DNA of 64,000 nt from Bacilli bacterium. Lineage in GTDB: Bacteria; Bacillota_I; Bacilli_A; RF39; UBA660. The notes under the pieces are model-generated. The model had not been told where the DNA came from and did not search any database. It saw nothing but the letters and a program-made list of their open reading frames with translations. The DNA is taken from positions 17,789 to 81,788 of the forward strand of contig JAEDNL010000001.1 in assembly GCA_016302505.1 (NCBI GenBank), written 5' to 3'. This document shows positions 16,387 through 24,266 of this stretch, in pieces. The position numbers were made by a program, and so were the translations under genes. Within the stretch, counting starts at the first letter, position 1; every line of letters begins with the position of its first letter.

Positions 16387-16417
16387 TAAAAGATACCTAA
16401 TTATTATAAGTATCTTT
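16387..16417 (-). terminator. Hairpin ending the small membrane-protein gene
   Basis: Minus strand: AAAGATAC (16417-16410) pairs with GTATCTTT (16396-16389), then TATTTTG. It spans the stop codon of the 16397 gene. The weak T-tract may allow read-through into the downstream operon. Confidence 0.55.
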
Positions 16418-16579
16418 AATAATTTGAAAAAGTCCATATACTTCTATAACTAGTGAGATAATCATTAAGATTACACAAAATACATCATCTATTTCTAAAT
16501 AACGATTTACTAATAATGAACAGACGAGGGCAATGGCACCAATAATTAATGTTATAATACCTTTTTTGTTTTTTTTCAT
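16397..16579 (-). CDS. Small two-helix membrane protein
   Basis: A 60-residue protein with two membrane helices (about residues 8-24 and 33-52) joined by a short acidic turn, and a Lys-rich N-terminus. No family or function recognised. The RBS GGGGTGA and a -35/-10 pair upstream support expression. The trypsin-fold gene starts 47 bases downstream with the same orientation, and only a weak hairpin lies between. Confidence 0.65.
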   Translation of the reverse strand: MKKNKKGIITLIIGAIALVCSLLVNRYLEIDDVFCVILMIISLVIEVYGLFQIIKDTYNN

Positions 16580-16607
16580 GAATATTCACCCCATCCTTGC
16601 TAGCTAA

Positions 16608-16637
16608 ATTATATCAAACAAGTGTTATTTTTTGCAA
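16608..16637 (-). promoter_or_regulatory. Promoter of the leftward small membrane-protein gene
   Basis: Minus strand: -35 TTGCAA (16637-16632), an 18-base spacer and extended -10 TGATATAAT (TATAAT at 16613-16608). Confidence 0.65.
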
Positions 16638-16663
16638 TAATAAAGTTTAAAAAATCTTACTTA

Positions 16664-16672
16664 TGATATACT
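16664..16672 (+). promoter_or_regulatory. Extended -10 promoter
   Basis: TGATATACT (16664-16672) lies 20 bases before the ATG at 16693, which has RBS GAGGCGAT. It is divergent from the promoter at 16608-16637. Confidence 0.5.
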
Positions 16673-16692
16673 ATTTACAGAGGCGATTATAA

Positions 16693-17100
16693 ATGGCAGA
16701 AATAATTAACAAAGGTGAAATTTTTGATATGAGTCTTGCTACTAACATTATAGATATTGTCTATGTACTTGTATTTAAATCTTATAATGAAATATTTTTA
16801 AAATTAAATTATGGAACGTATGAATTTGTAACTCTTTATAATGATTTTGATAATATTTTAAAGTATGGTAAAGAAATAGTTACTATTATGAAATATGAAA
16901 AGGATTATCCGACTTTTGATGATAAAACAGTTTATCGTAAGCATTATGTTATTGATAAAAATTATAATAATTATAAAAATGATAATTTAGAGTTAGTTTT
17001 AGTTAATGATTTAAAAGAAATTTTAGAAAAGAATATGTTTGATAATCCTAGCAATAGAGATAAAACTAAAGAAATGCTTGAAGTTATTGAGTATTTATAA
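16693..17100 (+). CDS. Hypothetical protein
   Basis: A 135-residue soluble protein that I do not recognise. It is rich in Tyr, Asn, Asp and Lys. An N-terminal alpha/beta region is followed by a charged C-terminal helix. No signal peptide, membrane helix, Cys motif or nucleotide-binding motif is visible. It stands alone between the divergent promoter pair and the CIRCE operator of the next operon, so context gives no clue to its role. Confidence 0.6.
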   Translation: MAEIINKGEIFDMSLATNIIDIVYVLVFKSYNEIFLKLNYGTYEFVTLYNDFDNILKYGKEIVTIMKYEKDYPTFDDKTVYRKHYVIDKNYNNYKNDNLELVLVNDLKEILEKNMFDNPSNRDKTKEMLEVIEYL

Positions 17101-17134
17101 ATTTATAATTTTGTAATTTTTTTATGCAATAAAC

Positions 17135-17175
17135 TTAGCACTTTATATTGACAAGTGCCAAAAACGTGATATAAT
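17135..17175 (+). promoter_or_regulatory. CIRCE operator and promoter of ybaK-htpG
   Basis: TTAGCACTT (17135-17143), nine bases and AAGTGCCAA (17153-17161) form a CIRCE element, the HrcA repressor site, with one mismatch in the right arm. It overlaps -35 TTGACA (17148-17153), and the extended -10 TGATATAAT (TATAAT at 17170-17175) follows after 16 bases. HrcA binding would block polymerase, giving heat-shock control. Confidence 0.88.
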
Positions 17176-17198
17176 TTTTTCATGAAAGGTGGATAATT

Positions 17199-17672
17199 AT
17201 GTCATTAATTAAAGTTAAGGAATATTTAAAACAATACGGAATAGAAAATAGAATAGTAGAACTTGATGAATCTAGTGCATCAGTTAAAGAAGCTGCGCAT
17301 GCGTTACATACAACTGAAGCTGCGATAGCAAAGAGTATAGCCATGATGATTGATAATGAGCCATCAATTATAGTTCTTGCTGGAGATATGAAATTAGATA
17401 ATCATAAATTTAAAGAGGAGTTTCATGTAAAGGCAAAGATGTTACCATTTGAAGAAACAGAAGCAATTGTTGGTCATGCGCCAGGTGGAGTTTGTCCTTT
17501 TGGTGTAAATGAAAACGTAAAGATTTATTTAGATGAATCACTTAAAGCACATGATTTTGTATATCCAGCTTGTGGAAGCTCTAATTCAGCAATTAAACTT
17601 TCTTTAGATGAACTAGAAAAAATTTCAAAACCAGTAAAATGGGTAAATGTTGGCAAAGGAAAGGATGAATAG
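17199..17672 (+). CDS. ybaK: YbaK/EbsC-type aminoacyl-tRNA deacylase
   Basis: A 157-residue protein of the YbaK/ProX editing-domain family, which hydrolyses mischarged tRNAs such as Cys-tRNA(Pro). Family features: AIAKSIAMMID near residues 40-50, the conserved Lys/Asp region GDMKLDNHKFKEEF, and the signature HAPGGVCPFGV near residues 97-107. It is the first gene behind the CIRCE operator, one base ahead of htpG, so this deacylase appears to be heat-shock controlled. Exact tRNA substrate is not evident. RBS AAAGGTGG. Confidence 0.9.
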   Translation: MSLIKVKEYLKQYGIENRIVELDESSASVKEAAHALHTTEAAIAKSIAMMIDNEPSIIVLAGDMKLDNHKFKEEFHVKAKMLPFEETEAIVGHAPGGVCPFGVNENVKIYLDESLKAHDFVYPACGSSNSAIKLSLDELEKISKPVKWVNVGKGKDE

Positions 17673-17673
17673 A

Positions 17674-19557
17674 ATGAAAAAGAAAGAGTTTAAGAGTTCA
17701 TCAAAAAGAGTACTTGATTTGATGATTAATTCAATATATACAAATAAAGAGATTTTTTTAAGAGAATTAATTAGTAATGCTAGTGATGCTGAAGACAAAC
17801 TAGTGTTTAAGGCGCTTACTGATTCTTCTATAAAAACTGCATCAAGTGATTTAAAGATAGTTATTGAAAGAGATAAAGATGCGAGAATTTTAAAAATTAC
17901 TGATAATGGTATTGGTATGGATGAAAAAGAATTAGAAGAAAATTTAGGTACAATCGCAGAGTCTGGTTCTTTAAAATTTAAAGAAGAAAATAAGGATCAG
18001 AATGATACTTCAATAATAGGTCAGTTTGGTGTTGGCTTTTATTCAGCTTTTATGATAGCTAAAAAGGTTGAAGTGCTTAGTAAAAAATATAATTCAGAAA
18101 AAGCATATAAATGGGTAAGCGAAGGCACTGATGGTTATACAATTGATGAGTGCGATAAAAAAGATATCGGGACAACTATCATTATGCATTTAAAAGATGA
18201 TACTGAAGATGAAAAGTATTCTGAATATTTAGAAGAGTATACTATTAGAAATATAGTTACAAAGTATAGCGATTATATTAAATATCCAATTATGATGGAA
18301 GTAGAAAATTCAAGACTTAAAGATGGGTCTAAAGATGAATATGAAACTTTTAAAGAAATGGTTACTTTAAATACTATGGTACCATTATGGAAGAAAGCTA
18401 AGAAAGATATAACTGAAGAAGAGTATAATAATTTTTATTCATCAAGATTTGGAGATTATGATAAACCATTGAAAGTGATTCATACTAATGCTGAAGGTTT
18501 GACTAGTTATAAAGCACTTTTATTTGTACCAAGTCATGCACCATTCGATTATTATTATAAAGAATATAAAAGAGGATTAGAACTTTATACTAATGGCGTT
18601 CTTATTATGGATAAGTGTGAAGAACTGGTTCCTGAGTATTATAGTTTTGTAAAAGGTGTAGTTGATACTGATGATTTATCTTTAAATATATCTAGAGAAA
18701 CGTTACAAAATGATAGACATGTAATTGCTATTGCTAAAGCTTTAGAAAGTAAAATTCATAGTGAACTTAAGGATATGCTAGAAAATGATTTTGAAAATTA
18801 TAAAAAATTCTTTGAGGCTTTTGGATCACAAATTAAATATGGTATTTATAGTACTTATGGTATGAATAAAGATAAATTACAAGATTTATTAGTTTTCTAT
18901 TCTCATGAAAAACAAGATTTAATAACCCTTGATGAGTATGTAAAGAATATGAAAGATGGTCAAGAAGAAATATATTATGCTACTGGTGAAACTACTGATA
19001 AAATAGATGGATTACCACAGGTTGAACAGATTAAAAATAAAGGCTTTGATATTTTATATTTGACTAATTATCTAGATGAGTTTACAGTTAATGCTTTAAG
19101 AGAGTTTGATGGTAAGAAATTTAAGAATGCTGCTGATAGTTCATTAGATTTAGAAACTGAAGAAGAGAAGAAAGAAATTAATAAAATTAATGAAGATAAC
19201 AAAGATATGTTAAAAGAAATAAAAGAAGCGATAGGCGATGATATTGCTGATGTAAGATTTACTAAAAAGTTGGTTAATCATCCAGTTTGTTTAACTAGTG
19301 AAGGTGATATTAGTGCTTCTATGGAAAAAGTTATTAATGCAATGCCTACTGATGAAAAAGTAAATGCTAAGCTAGTATTAGAAATTAATGAAAGTCATAG
19401 TATTTGTAATAAGTTAAAGGAATTATATAAAACTGATAAAGAAGAGTTAAAGAAATATGCGAAGATTTTATATAGTGAAGCAAGACTTATTGAGGGATTA
19501 TCAATTGAAAATCCAACACAGATTTCTAATTTGATTTGTGAGATAATGGCAAAGTAA
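17674..19557 (+). CDS. htpG: Molecular chaperone HtpG (Hsp90)
   Basis: Bacterial Hsp90, 627 residues from ATG 17674 (RBS AAGGATG; the upstream in-frame TTG at 17647 lies inside ybaK). The GHKL ATPase domain is intact: RELISNASDA near residue 30, TDNGIGMDE, and GQFGVGFYSAFM. The middle domain has the catalytic-loop segment LNISRETLQNDRH, and a C-terminal dimerisation region completes the length. It is cytoplasmic and refolds client proteins. It sits in a CIRCE-controlled operon with ybaK; in B. subtilis htpG is not under HrcA, so this arrangement is noteworthy. A terminator follows directly. Confidence 0.97.
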   Translation: MKKKEFKSSSKRVLDLMINSIYTNKEIFLRELISNASDAEDKLVFKALTDSSIKTASSDLKIVIERDKDARILKITDNGIGMDEKELEENLGTIAESGSLKFKEENKDQNDTSIIGQFGVGFYSAFMIAKKVEVLSKKYNSEKAYKWVSEGTDGYTIDECDKKDIGTTIIMHLKDDTEDEKYSEYLEEYTIRNIVTKYSDYIKYPIMMEVENSRLKDGSKDEYETFKEMVTLNTMVPLWKKAKKDITEEEYNNFYSSRFGDYDKPLKVIHTNAEGLTSYKALLFVPSHAPFDYYYKEYKRGLELYTNGVLIMDKCEELVPEYYSFVKGVVDTDDLSLNISRETLQNDRHVIAIAKALESKIHSELKDMLENDFENYKKFFEAFGSQIKYGIYSTYGMNKDKLQDLLVFYSHEKQDLITLDEYVKNMKDGQEEIYYATGETTDKIDGLPQVEQIKNKGFDILYLTNYLDEFTVNALREFDGKKFKNAADSSLDLETEEEKKEINKINEDNKDMLKEIKEAIGDDIADVRFTKKLVNHPVCLTSEGDISASMEKVINAMPTDEKVNAKLVLEINESHSICNKLKELYKTDKEELKKYAKILYSEARLIEGLSIENPTQISNLICEIMAK

Positions 19558-19580
19558 AGCAGTTAGAGCTGCTTTTTTTT
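19556..19580 (+). terminator. Intrinsic terminator of ybaK-htpG
   Basis: AAAGCAG (19556-19562), loop TTAGAG and CTGCTTT (19569-19575) run into eight T. Confidence 0.85.
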
Positions 19581-19590
19581 GAGAACAAAT

Positions 19591-19618
19591 AAAAAAGACT
19601 AAATTAATAGCCTTTAGT
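19591..19618 (-). terminator. Likely terminator of the Cys-rich gene
   Basis: Minus strand: ACTAAA (19618-19613) pairs with TTTAGT (19603-19598), and CTTTTTT follows. The stem is short. Confidence 0.5.
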
Positions 19619-20027
19619 TTCCACAACAAGTACGACGTACAGGTTTATTACAATAGCATCTTCCGGTGATTTGACATGGAGTAAATTCTACTGTTACAAA
19701 GCAACTTTCTTCATTTAAGCAAGGACATGTATTTTCGTTAGGGATAATTTCACATGTTCCTTCCAAAGTTACGACTTCTACTTTGTTATTGCATCTATTT
19801 GTGATTTGGCAACAACAATGATTATCGTTTTGAATTAGTTCAGCTAAGTGTCCGTCTACGCAAGTTTCAAATAATAGTTTTATATTTCCGCAAAAGCAAT
19901 CGCTATCATAGATGATTGGTGTACAAAATGGAGTGCCGTTATCACATAAAGTTAGAGTACATAAATCATTATTTTGAATTATTTTCATTGCTTCTTGCAT
20001 TTTTAATCTTGTAAAATTTGTGTTCAT
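19614..20027 (-). CDS. Cysteine-rich pyridoxamine 5'-phosphate oxidase-like protein
   Basis: A 137-residue protein from ATG 20027 (RBS GGGAGGAATT). The opening EAMKIIQNNDLCTLTLCDNGTPFCTPI-type pattern (helix, then two strands around a D-NGxP turn) matches the split-barrel flavin-binding PNPOx/FMN-binding fold. It is strikingly rich in cysteine, about 20 residues, including CCC, CPC, CYC and a C-terminal TCCGN. Several sit where flavin-fold proteins normally have other residues. That density suggests metal or persulfide binding, possibly replacing flavin binding. No signal peptide, so it is probably cytoplasmic. Function not known. Confidence 0.65.
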   Translation of the reverse strand: MNTNFTRLKMQEAMKIIQNNDLCTLTLCDNGTPFCTPIIYDSDCFCGNIKLLFETCVDGHLAELIQNDNHCCCQITNRCNNKVEVVTLEGTCEIIPNENTCPCLNEESCFVTVEFTPCQITGRCYCNKPVRRTCCGN

Positions 20028-20158
20028 AATTCCTCCCACTTTATTTTATGTAGGACTGCTTTTTAGACATAATGTAAATGACCTAGTTTTTAAGCGTTAA
20101 TATATTAGTGATGAATTTTTTACTTGAAATTGGTATAATATAGTTAGGAGTGGTTAGG

Positions 20159-20500
20159 ATGTATTGTACAAATTGTGGAAATAAATTAAATGGAGATGCT
20201 TATTGTTCTAATTGTGGAAAACAGATTAAGACTCATAGTAGTTTTGGTTTTGGCGTTCTTGGTTTTTTCTTTCCAGTAATAGGACTAATTTTGTTTTGCG
20301 TGTGGATAGGTAGTAGAAAGAAAGATGCTAAAAGTGCGATAATTGGAGCGATTATAGGTTTTATTTTGCATGTTATTTTATATTTATTTATATTTTATTT
20401 TGTTGTGAGCATAATTGATAATACTGATTGTTTTTCGGTTTGTAATGGCCATTTTGAGTATAGAGATGGTGTGTGTATTTGTCAGGATGCTGTTTATTAA
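20159..20500 (+). CDS. Zinc-ribbon membrane protein
   Basis: A 113-residue protein from ATG 20159. Two CxxC knuckles (CTNCG and CSNCG) form an N-terminal zinc ribbon, followed by two or three membrane helices (about residues 28-80) and a short Cys-rich tail (CFSVCNGH, VCICQ) that could bind metal or form disulphides on the far side. This zinc_ribbon-plus-DUF-membrane layout is common in Bacillota and has no settled function. An extended -10 (TGGTATAAT, ending 20139) lies upstream. Confidence 0.75.
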   Translation: MYCTNCGNKLNGDAYCSNCGKQIKTHSSFGFGVLGFFFPVIGLILFCVWIGSRKKDAKSAIIGAIIGFILHVILYLFIFYFVVSIIDNTDCFSVCNGHFEYRDGVCICQDAVY

Positions 20501-20525
20501 CATTTTATAATTAGATGATCTTTTA

Positions 20526-20554
20526 TTTACTTTAGTGCTCTTTTAGTATATAAT
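20526..20554 (+). promoter_or_regulatory. Promoter of the 20579 gene
   Basis: -35 TTTACT (20526-20531), a 17-base spacer and -10 TATAAT (20549-20554) are present; RBS TAGGTGG follows. Confidence 0.65.
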
Positions 20555-20578
20555 AATTATCTTGTTAGGTGGTACAAA

Positions 20579-21565
20579 ATGAAAAAAAGCAGTAGAGCAC
20601 TTAATTTAATGTTTAGATTTTATAAGGAGCATAATTTTGATCCTTTTCATTTTTTAATGGTTGGAGATTTACTTGCTAGTTATGATTTTGATGATAATTT
20701 AGTTGCTAGTGGTTATTTACTTCCTTTAATTAGAAATAAGATTTTTGATGCTTGTGAATTATCTAGTTTAGTTGGCGGGGATGTTTCTAGTATATTATTA
20801 TTAAGCACAATTCCTAAGGATATGAGTGATATTAAATTAAAAAAGTTTATTTCAGATTTACCAGATAGAGTAAAATGCTTGATTTGTGCGGATTTAATAG
20901 TTAGCTTAAAAAACGAACACGAATTGGATTTAGATTATTATTATTTACTATTTGATGCTTTGAAAAATGATTTTGATAATTTTATTATTAACTATTTATA
21001 TTTTGCTTTATTAGATTATCAAAATGGTACTATAAGTAGTAGTCAAGAGGTAAAATTTGCTTCACTAAATGAGACACTAAGTAGTTTAAAACCATATGTT
21101 TTATTAATTGGTGAAGGAATTGATTCTTTTGATAGTTTCTTTTCTGAACTGTTTGTTAACGATTTTTTGATTAGAGTAGGGACTGAACCGTATAGAAGAG
21201 GAATTTCTTTAGAAGAAAGAAATAGACTTATTAGTTATGCTTTGGATGATAGTCTTTTTTATCAAATGTTTGGTGATAGAAGGATTGTACTCCTTCATGA
21301 AGATGTTTATGATAGATTAGTGTGGTTAAAAATTTTGGTTAATAGAAAAGAGTATACTTTACTTGATATTAACAAATACTTTAAGAATAGTGCGGTTCTT
21401 TTAAAAAAGAACATGAATTTTTGTTATTTTGATTTTATGCAATCTATTGATGTAAATATTGATGTGAAAAGTGCTGATTTTGAAGTTGATGTTGCTTCTT
21501 TGTTTTTGCCAATAATGAGTGTTAAGAGTTTATTACTACTAAAAGCTAAAATAAAAAATAAATAA
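20579..21565 (+). CDS. Hypothetical helical protein
   Basis: A 328-residue, almost entirely helical, Leu- and Asp-rich protein that I cannot assign. The first 60 residues have a helix pattern (HNFDPFHFLMVGDLLASYDF and LVASGYLLPLI) that faintly recalls the start of RelA/SpoT-type HD domains. The HD metal ligands are not visible, so at most it is a degenerate relative. The C-terminus is Leu/Lys rich. It is monocistronic, with its own promoter and a bidirectional terminator shared with the convergent gene. Confidence 0.65.
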   Translation: MKKSSRALNLMFRFYKEHNFDPFHFLMVGDLLASYDFDDNLVASGYLLPLIRNKIFDACELSSLVGGDVSSILLLSTIPKDMSDIKLKKFISDLPDRVKCLICADLIVSLKNEHELDLDYYYLLFDALKNDFDNFIINYLYFALLDYQNGTISSSQEVKFASLNETLSSLKPYVLLIGEGIDSFDSFFSELFVNDFLIRVGTEPYRRGISLEERNRLISYALDDSLFYQMFGDRRIVLLHEDVYDRLVWLKILVNRKEYTLLDINKYFKNSAVLLKKNMNFCYFDFMQSIDVNIDVKSADFEVDVASLFLPIMSVKSLLLLKAKIKNK

Positions 21566-21590
21566 GAATCGGGTATCTCGGTTCTTATTT
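21560..21590. terminator. Bidirectional terminator
   Basis: AAATAAGAA (21560-21568) pairs with TTCTTATTT (21582-21590). It lies between the ends of two convergent genes and covers both stop codons. Confidence 0.7.
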
Positions 21591-21848
21591 ATTTGTGTTT
21601 TCATAGTAGTTGCGTTCTGATAATTCGTCTAATACTATGTTTAAATCTTCGTCTAAAGTTTCTTCATAAATTTCTTCGGCAACGTAAATTATATCTTTTA
21701 ATTTTGTGTAAAGACTTGGGTCTATATCAAACCTTTTTAATACTTCAATTTGATAATTGGTTAGTGTGATGTAGTCGTTAACTTTTTGAGTTTTGTACTG
21801 ATCTATATTTATGTCATTTAATAGAGATTCTATTTTAGAATTATTCAT
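21585..21848 (-). CDS. Small acidic hypothetical protein
   Basis: An 87-residue soluble, acidic protein, predicted all helical, with a centre reading LKRFDIDPSLYTKLKDIIYVAEE. No family recognised. Its start overlaps the end of the membrane-protein gene by 8 bases, so it is translated as the second gene of that operon. The pairing suggests a shared role at the membrane, but nothing specific. Confidence 0.65.
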   Translation of the reverse strand: MNNSKIESLLNDINIDQYKTQKVNDYITLTNYQIEVLKRFDIDPSLYTKLKDIIYVAEEIYEETLDEDLNIVLDELSERNYYENTNK

Positions 21849-22389
21849 TTTCGTTTACCAGTTCGTAAGTTGTACCACCATAGTTAATAACTAGTGTGCG
21901 GTTGTTAAACTTACCTAAGAAAGTTTCATTTGTTTCGGTTGTAAATGTATAAGAATTTTGAGCTATATCATAAGTAAATGAGCCAGTTAATGCTTGTTTA
22001 GTACAAACGTTGTCAAATATAACAAAATTAAATGTGTTTTCTTGATTGTTGATTTCTATCTCTGTGGTACCTAAAGAGCATGTTGTTGATTTTGCTTTAT
22101 AGTATACAGAGTTTTCATTTCTTTTCTTGGTGGTTGTCGTTGTTGTTGATATTTGATCCATTGGAATAATTGGGTTTTCATTTTTTATTTCAAATGGATT
22201 CGGTAAGATGCCCTTACTCATTAAAAAATAAATACCAAAGACGATAATAATTAATATAAGCAAAGATGATAAAAAGTTGATAATTTTGTTAGCTTTTTTT
22301 TCTTGGTTTGGGTCAGGTAATTTAATTTCTTCTTCTTTTATTAATTTCTTTTTTAATTCAATGTTTTCATTGTTTGGTTCATTTTTCAT
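21841..22389 (-). CDS. Single-pass membrane protein with extracellular domain
   Basis: A 182-residue protein. The charged cytoplasmic N-terminus (about 35 residues) is followed by one membrane helix (about 38-60). A Thr-run (STTTTTTKK) then gives a flexible linker to an external beta domain of about 85 residues with two Cys (STTCSLG and DNVCTK) that could form a disulphide. Domain order resembles the VanY protein in this window, which also has an anchor and Thr linker. Function not recognised. RBS AAGGAGCTC; own promoter upstream. Confidence 0.7.
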   Translation of the reverse strand: MKNEPNNENIELKKKLIKEEEIKLPDPNQEKKANKIINFLSSLLILIIIVFGIYFLMSKGILPNPFEIKNENPIIPMDQISTTTTTTKKRNENSVYYKAKSTTCSLGTTEIEINNQENTFNFVIFDNVCTKQALTGSFTYDIAQNSYTFTTETNETFLGKFNNRTLVINYGGTTYELVNENE

Positions 22390-22424
22390 ATGAGCTCCTT
22401 TTTATACTTTTATTATTAAAATTA

Positions 22425-22453
22425 ATTATATCATTTTTTACTTGCTCAATCAA
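22425..22453 (-). promoter_or_regulatory. Promoter of the leftward 22389 operon
   Basis: Minus strand: -35 TTGATT (22453-22448), a 17-base spacer and -10 TATAAT (22430-22425). Confidence 0.65.
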
Positions 22454-22467
22454 CAATTCTTTTGCTC

Positions 22468-22496
22468 TTTAAATACGAAAAAAAGTATGGTAAAAT
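22468..22496 (+). promoter_or_regulatory. Promoter of the 22521 operon
   Basis: -35 TTTAAA (22468-22473), a 17-base spacer and extended -10 TGGTAAAAT (TAAAAT at 22491-22496). Confidence 0.55.
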
Positions 22497-22520
22497 GATT
22501 ATTGTAAAGAAGGTGATAGA

Positions 22521-24266
22521 ATGAGTGCTGTTGCGATGTTTTTAGAAGAACTTCAAAAGAGAATAGATAGTGCTGCTTTACAAAAAACAAGTTATGATAA
22601 TAAGCGAAATGCTTTAATTGAAATAGATAATATTATTCTAACGTATGGGTTAGATAAGAAAATGATTACTAGTGCTGATTTAGGAACACTAGCAAGCACT
22701 AATATTGTTCATTTAGATAAACTTTTGGATTTTACATCAATTGCTACTGAACCCGGTGATAGGAATCTAATTAAGAATTATCTTGCTGTTTTAGAGCTTG
22801 ATAGAAGAATAAGAGGAAAATATGAAGGTGTGGGAATGGAACCTTCTATTATAAGAACTAAAGAATATATAGATAGAGTTGCGATGGAAGTTACTCAAAA
22901 TTTAGCTGTATGTTTAAAAAAGGAAAGAGAAGTATCAGAAAGAGAAAAAGAGATGCTTGACTTACCTAGAAATGTTTTGGCTTTGTTTAAAAATGGAGTT
23001 TTGACAAAACCAATATTTGATTTTAGTGATATTGATAAATTGTCTCTTGGAATGCCTTCTAAAGAAAGAGGCGAATTAAAATTAGAGTTATATGTTCAAA
23101 GTTATAATTTAGTCGCTTTTAAAATGAGTAAAGAAGATGAACTTTTTTTAAATAAATTTAAAGAAATTGTGAGTACTAAAAAGAAAAAATATGCAGCTGC
23201 TTATGAAAAAATAGTTAATGAAGATATAAATTTTAGTGATATGGATGCTGCTATTTCACTTTTTGAAGAACAATATGGTCTTAGTTTTGCAGATGCTAAA
23301 GGTGCGGTAACGGTTTTGCTGTTGGAAAAAAATATAACTGATTATGAAAATACGTTAAGAAGAGCTGATGTTCCTGAAAACTTTAAGAAGGAAATGATTC
23401 AGACAATTAAAGATGAAATGGAAAGTGTTTTGGCATTTTCTCGTAAACATGAAAAAACTAAAAAAGTAGAGGTTGAGGAAAATACAGAACTATCTAATAG
23501 TAAACTTTTACTAGATGAACACATTAAAGAGGCAGAAGGCATTATAAAAGCAGAAGATGCTTTGATTAAAAATGTAGATGGTGAAAAACTAGGAATGTTT
23601 CTTGCTCAAAGTGCGAGTGAAGACACCAAAGAAGCCTTAACTTATAGACTTGCCTCTATTTTAATTAGTTTAGTTAATGTTTTAAATGCGATTAAAGATA
23701 AAGAAAAATTATTAGAAGATGATGAAAATGCCTTAATAAGAGAACGAAAAGAAGCGATTGGGAAGATAAATGATTGTATTGAAACTTATAGAGTATTAAG
23801 AAAGCAAGAACCTTTAGAGAAAATTCCTGAGAAAGAAGAAGATATTTCGTTTAAAGTATTATATTTGACTGATAATAGTGGAAAAGATTATTTTTCAGCA
23901 ATTACTGCTGGTCAAGAAAAAAAATATATTAGTGATGTATCAAAGTTAGTTCATAAGTTGGAACAAGGTATGTTTGCAGGTAGTGAGAAGTGTGAAGGGT
24001 ATAGCCAACCAATTTATAGACTTGCTTCAAAAAAGAGTAGAATTATATATATGAGATTAGCTAATAATTATATTTTAGTGCTTGCTCCTGCGATAAAAAG
24101 TGAGGAAACTAAGAGTGTTTTAGATAAAATTGTTAGAAACAGTGATAGAATTGATTATTTTATTAAAACTGCTAAAGATGAAAGTGTAGCATCAGTGTTG
24201 TATGATGAACAGGCTAGTATAAGACAGAGTTTAAAAGCAAATGATGTAGTAAAGAAGGTAATGTAA
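22521..24266 (+). CDS. Large helical protein with RelE/ParE-like C-terminal segment
   Basis: A 581-residue soluble protein with no family I can name. Residues 1-440 are highly charged and helical, with likely coiled coils around 100-150, 210-240 and 300-420. Residues about 455-555 switch to an alpha/beta pattern ending in PIYRLASKKSRIIYMRL, NNYILVLAPAIKSEE and a final helix. This order of strands, Arg-rich strand and 'ivvL..a..K' strand resembles the RelE/ParE toxin fold. That is a resemblance, not an assignment. It is the first gene of a tightly coupled three-gene operon: its TAA overlaps the next ATG (TAATG). Confidence 0.7.
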   Translation: MSAVAMFLEELQKRIDSAALQKTSYDNKRNALIEIDNIILTYGLDKKMITSADLGTLASTNIVHLDKLLDFTSIATEPGDRNLIKNYLAVLELDRRIRGKYEGVGMEPSIIRTKEYIDRVAMEVTQNLAVCLKKEREVSEREKEMLDLPRNVLALFKNGVLTKPIFDFSDIDKLSLGMPSKERGELKLELYVQSYNLVAFKMSKEDELFLNKFKEIVSTKKKKYAAAYEKIVNEDINFSDMDAAISLFEEQYGLSFADAKGAVTVLLLEKNITDYENTLRRADVPENFKKEMIQTIKDEMESVLAFSRKHEKTKKVEVEENTELSNSKLLLDEHIKEAEGIIKAEDALIKNVDGEKLGMFLAQSASEDTKEALTYRLASILISLVNVLNAIKDKEKLLEDDENALIRERKEAIGKINDCIETYRVLRKQEPLEKIPEKEEDISFKVLYLTDNSGKDYFSAITAGQEKKYISDVSKLVHKLEQGMFAGSEKCEGYSQPIYRLASKKSRIIYMRLANNYILVLAPAIKSEETKSVLDKIVRNSDRIDYFIKTAKDESVASVLYDEQASIRQSLKANDVVKKVM

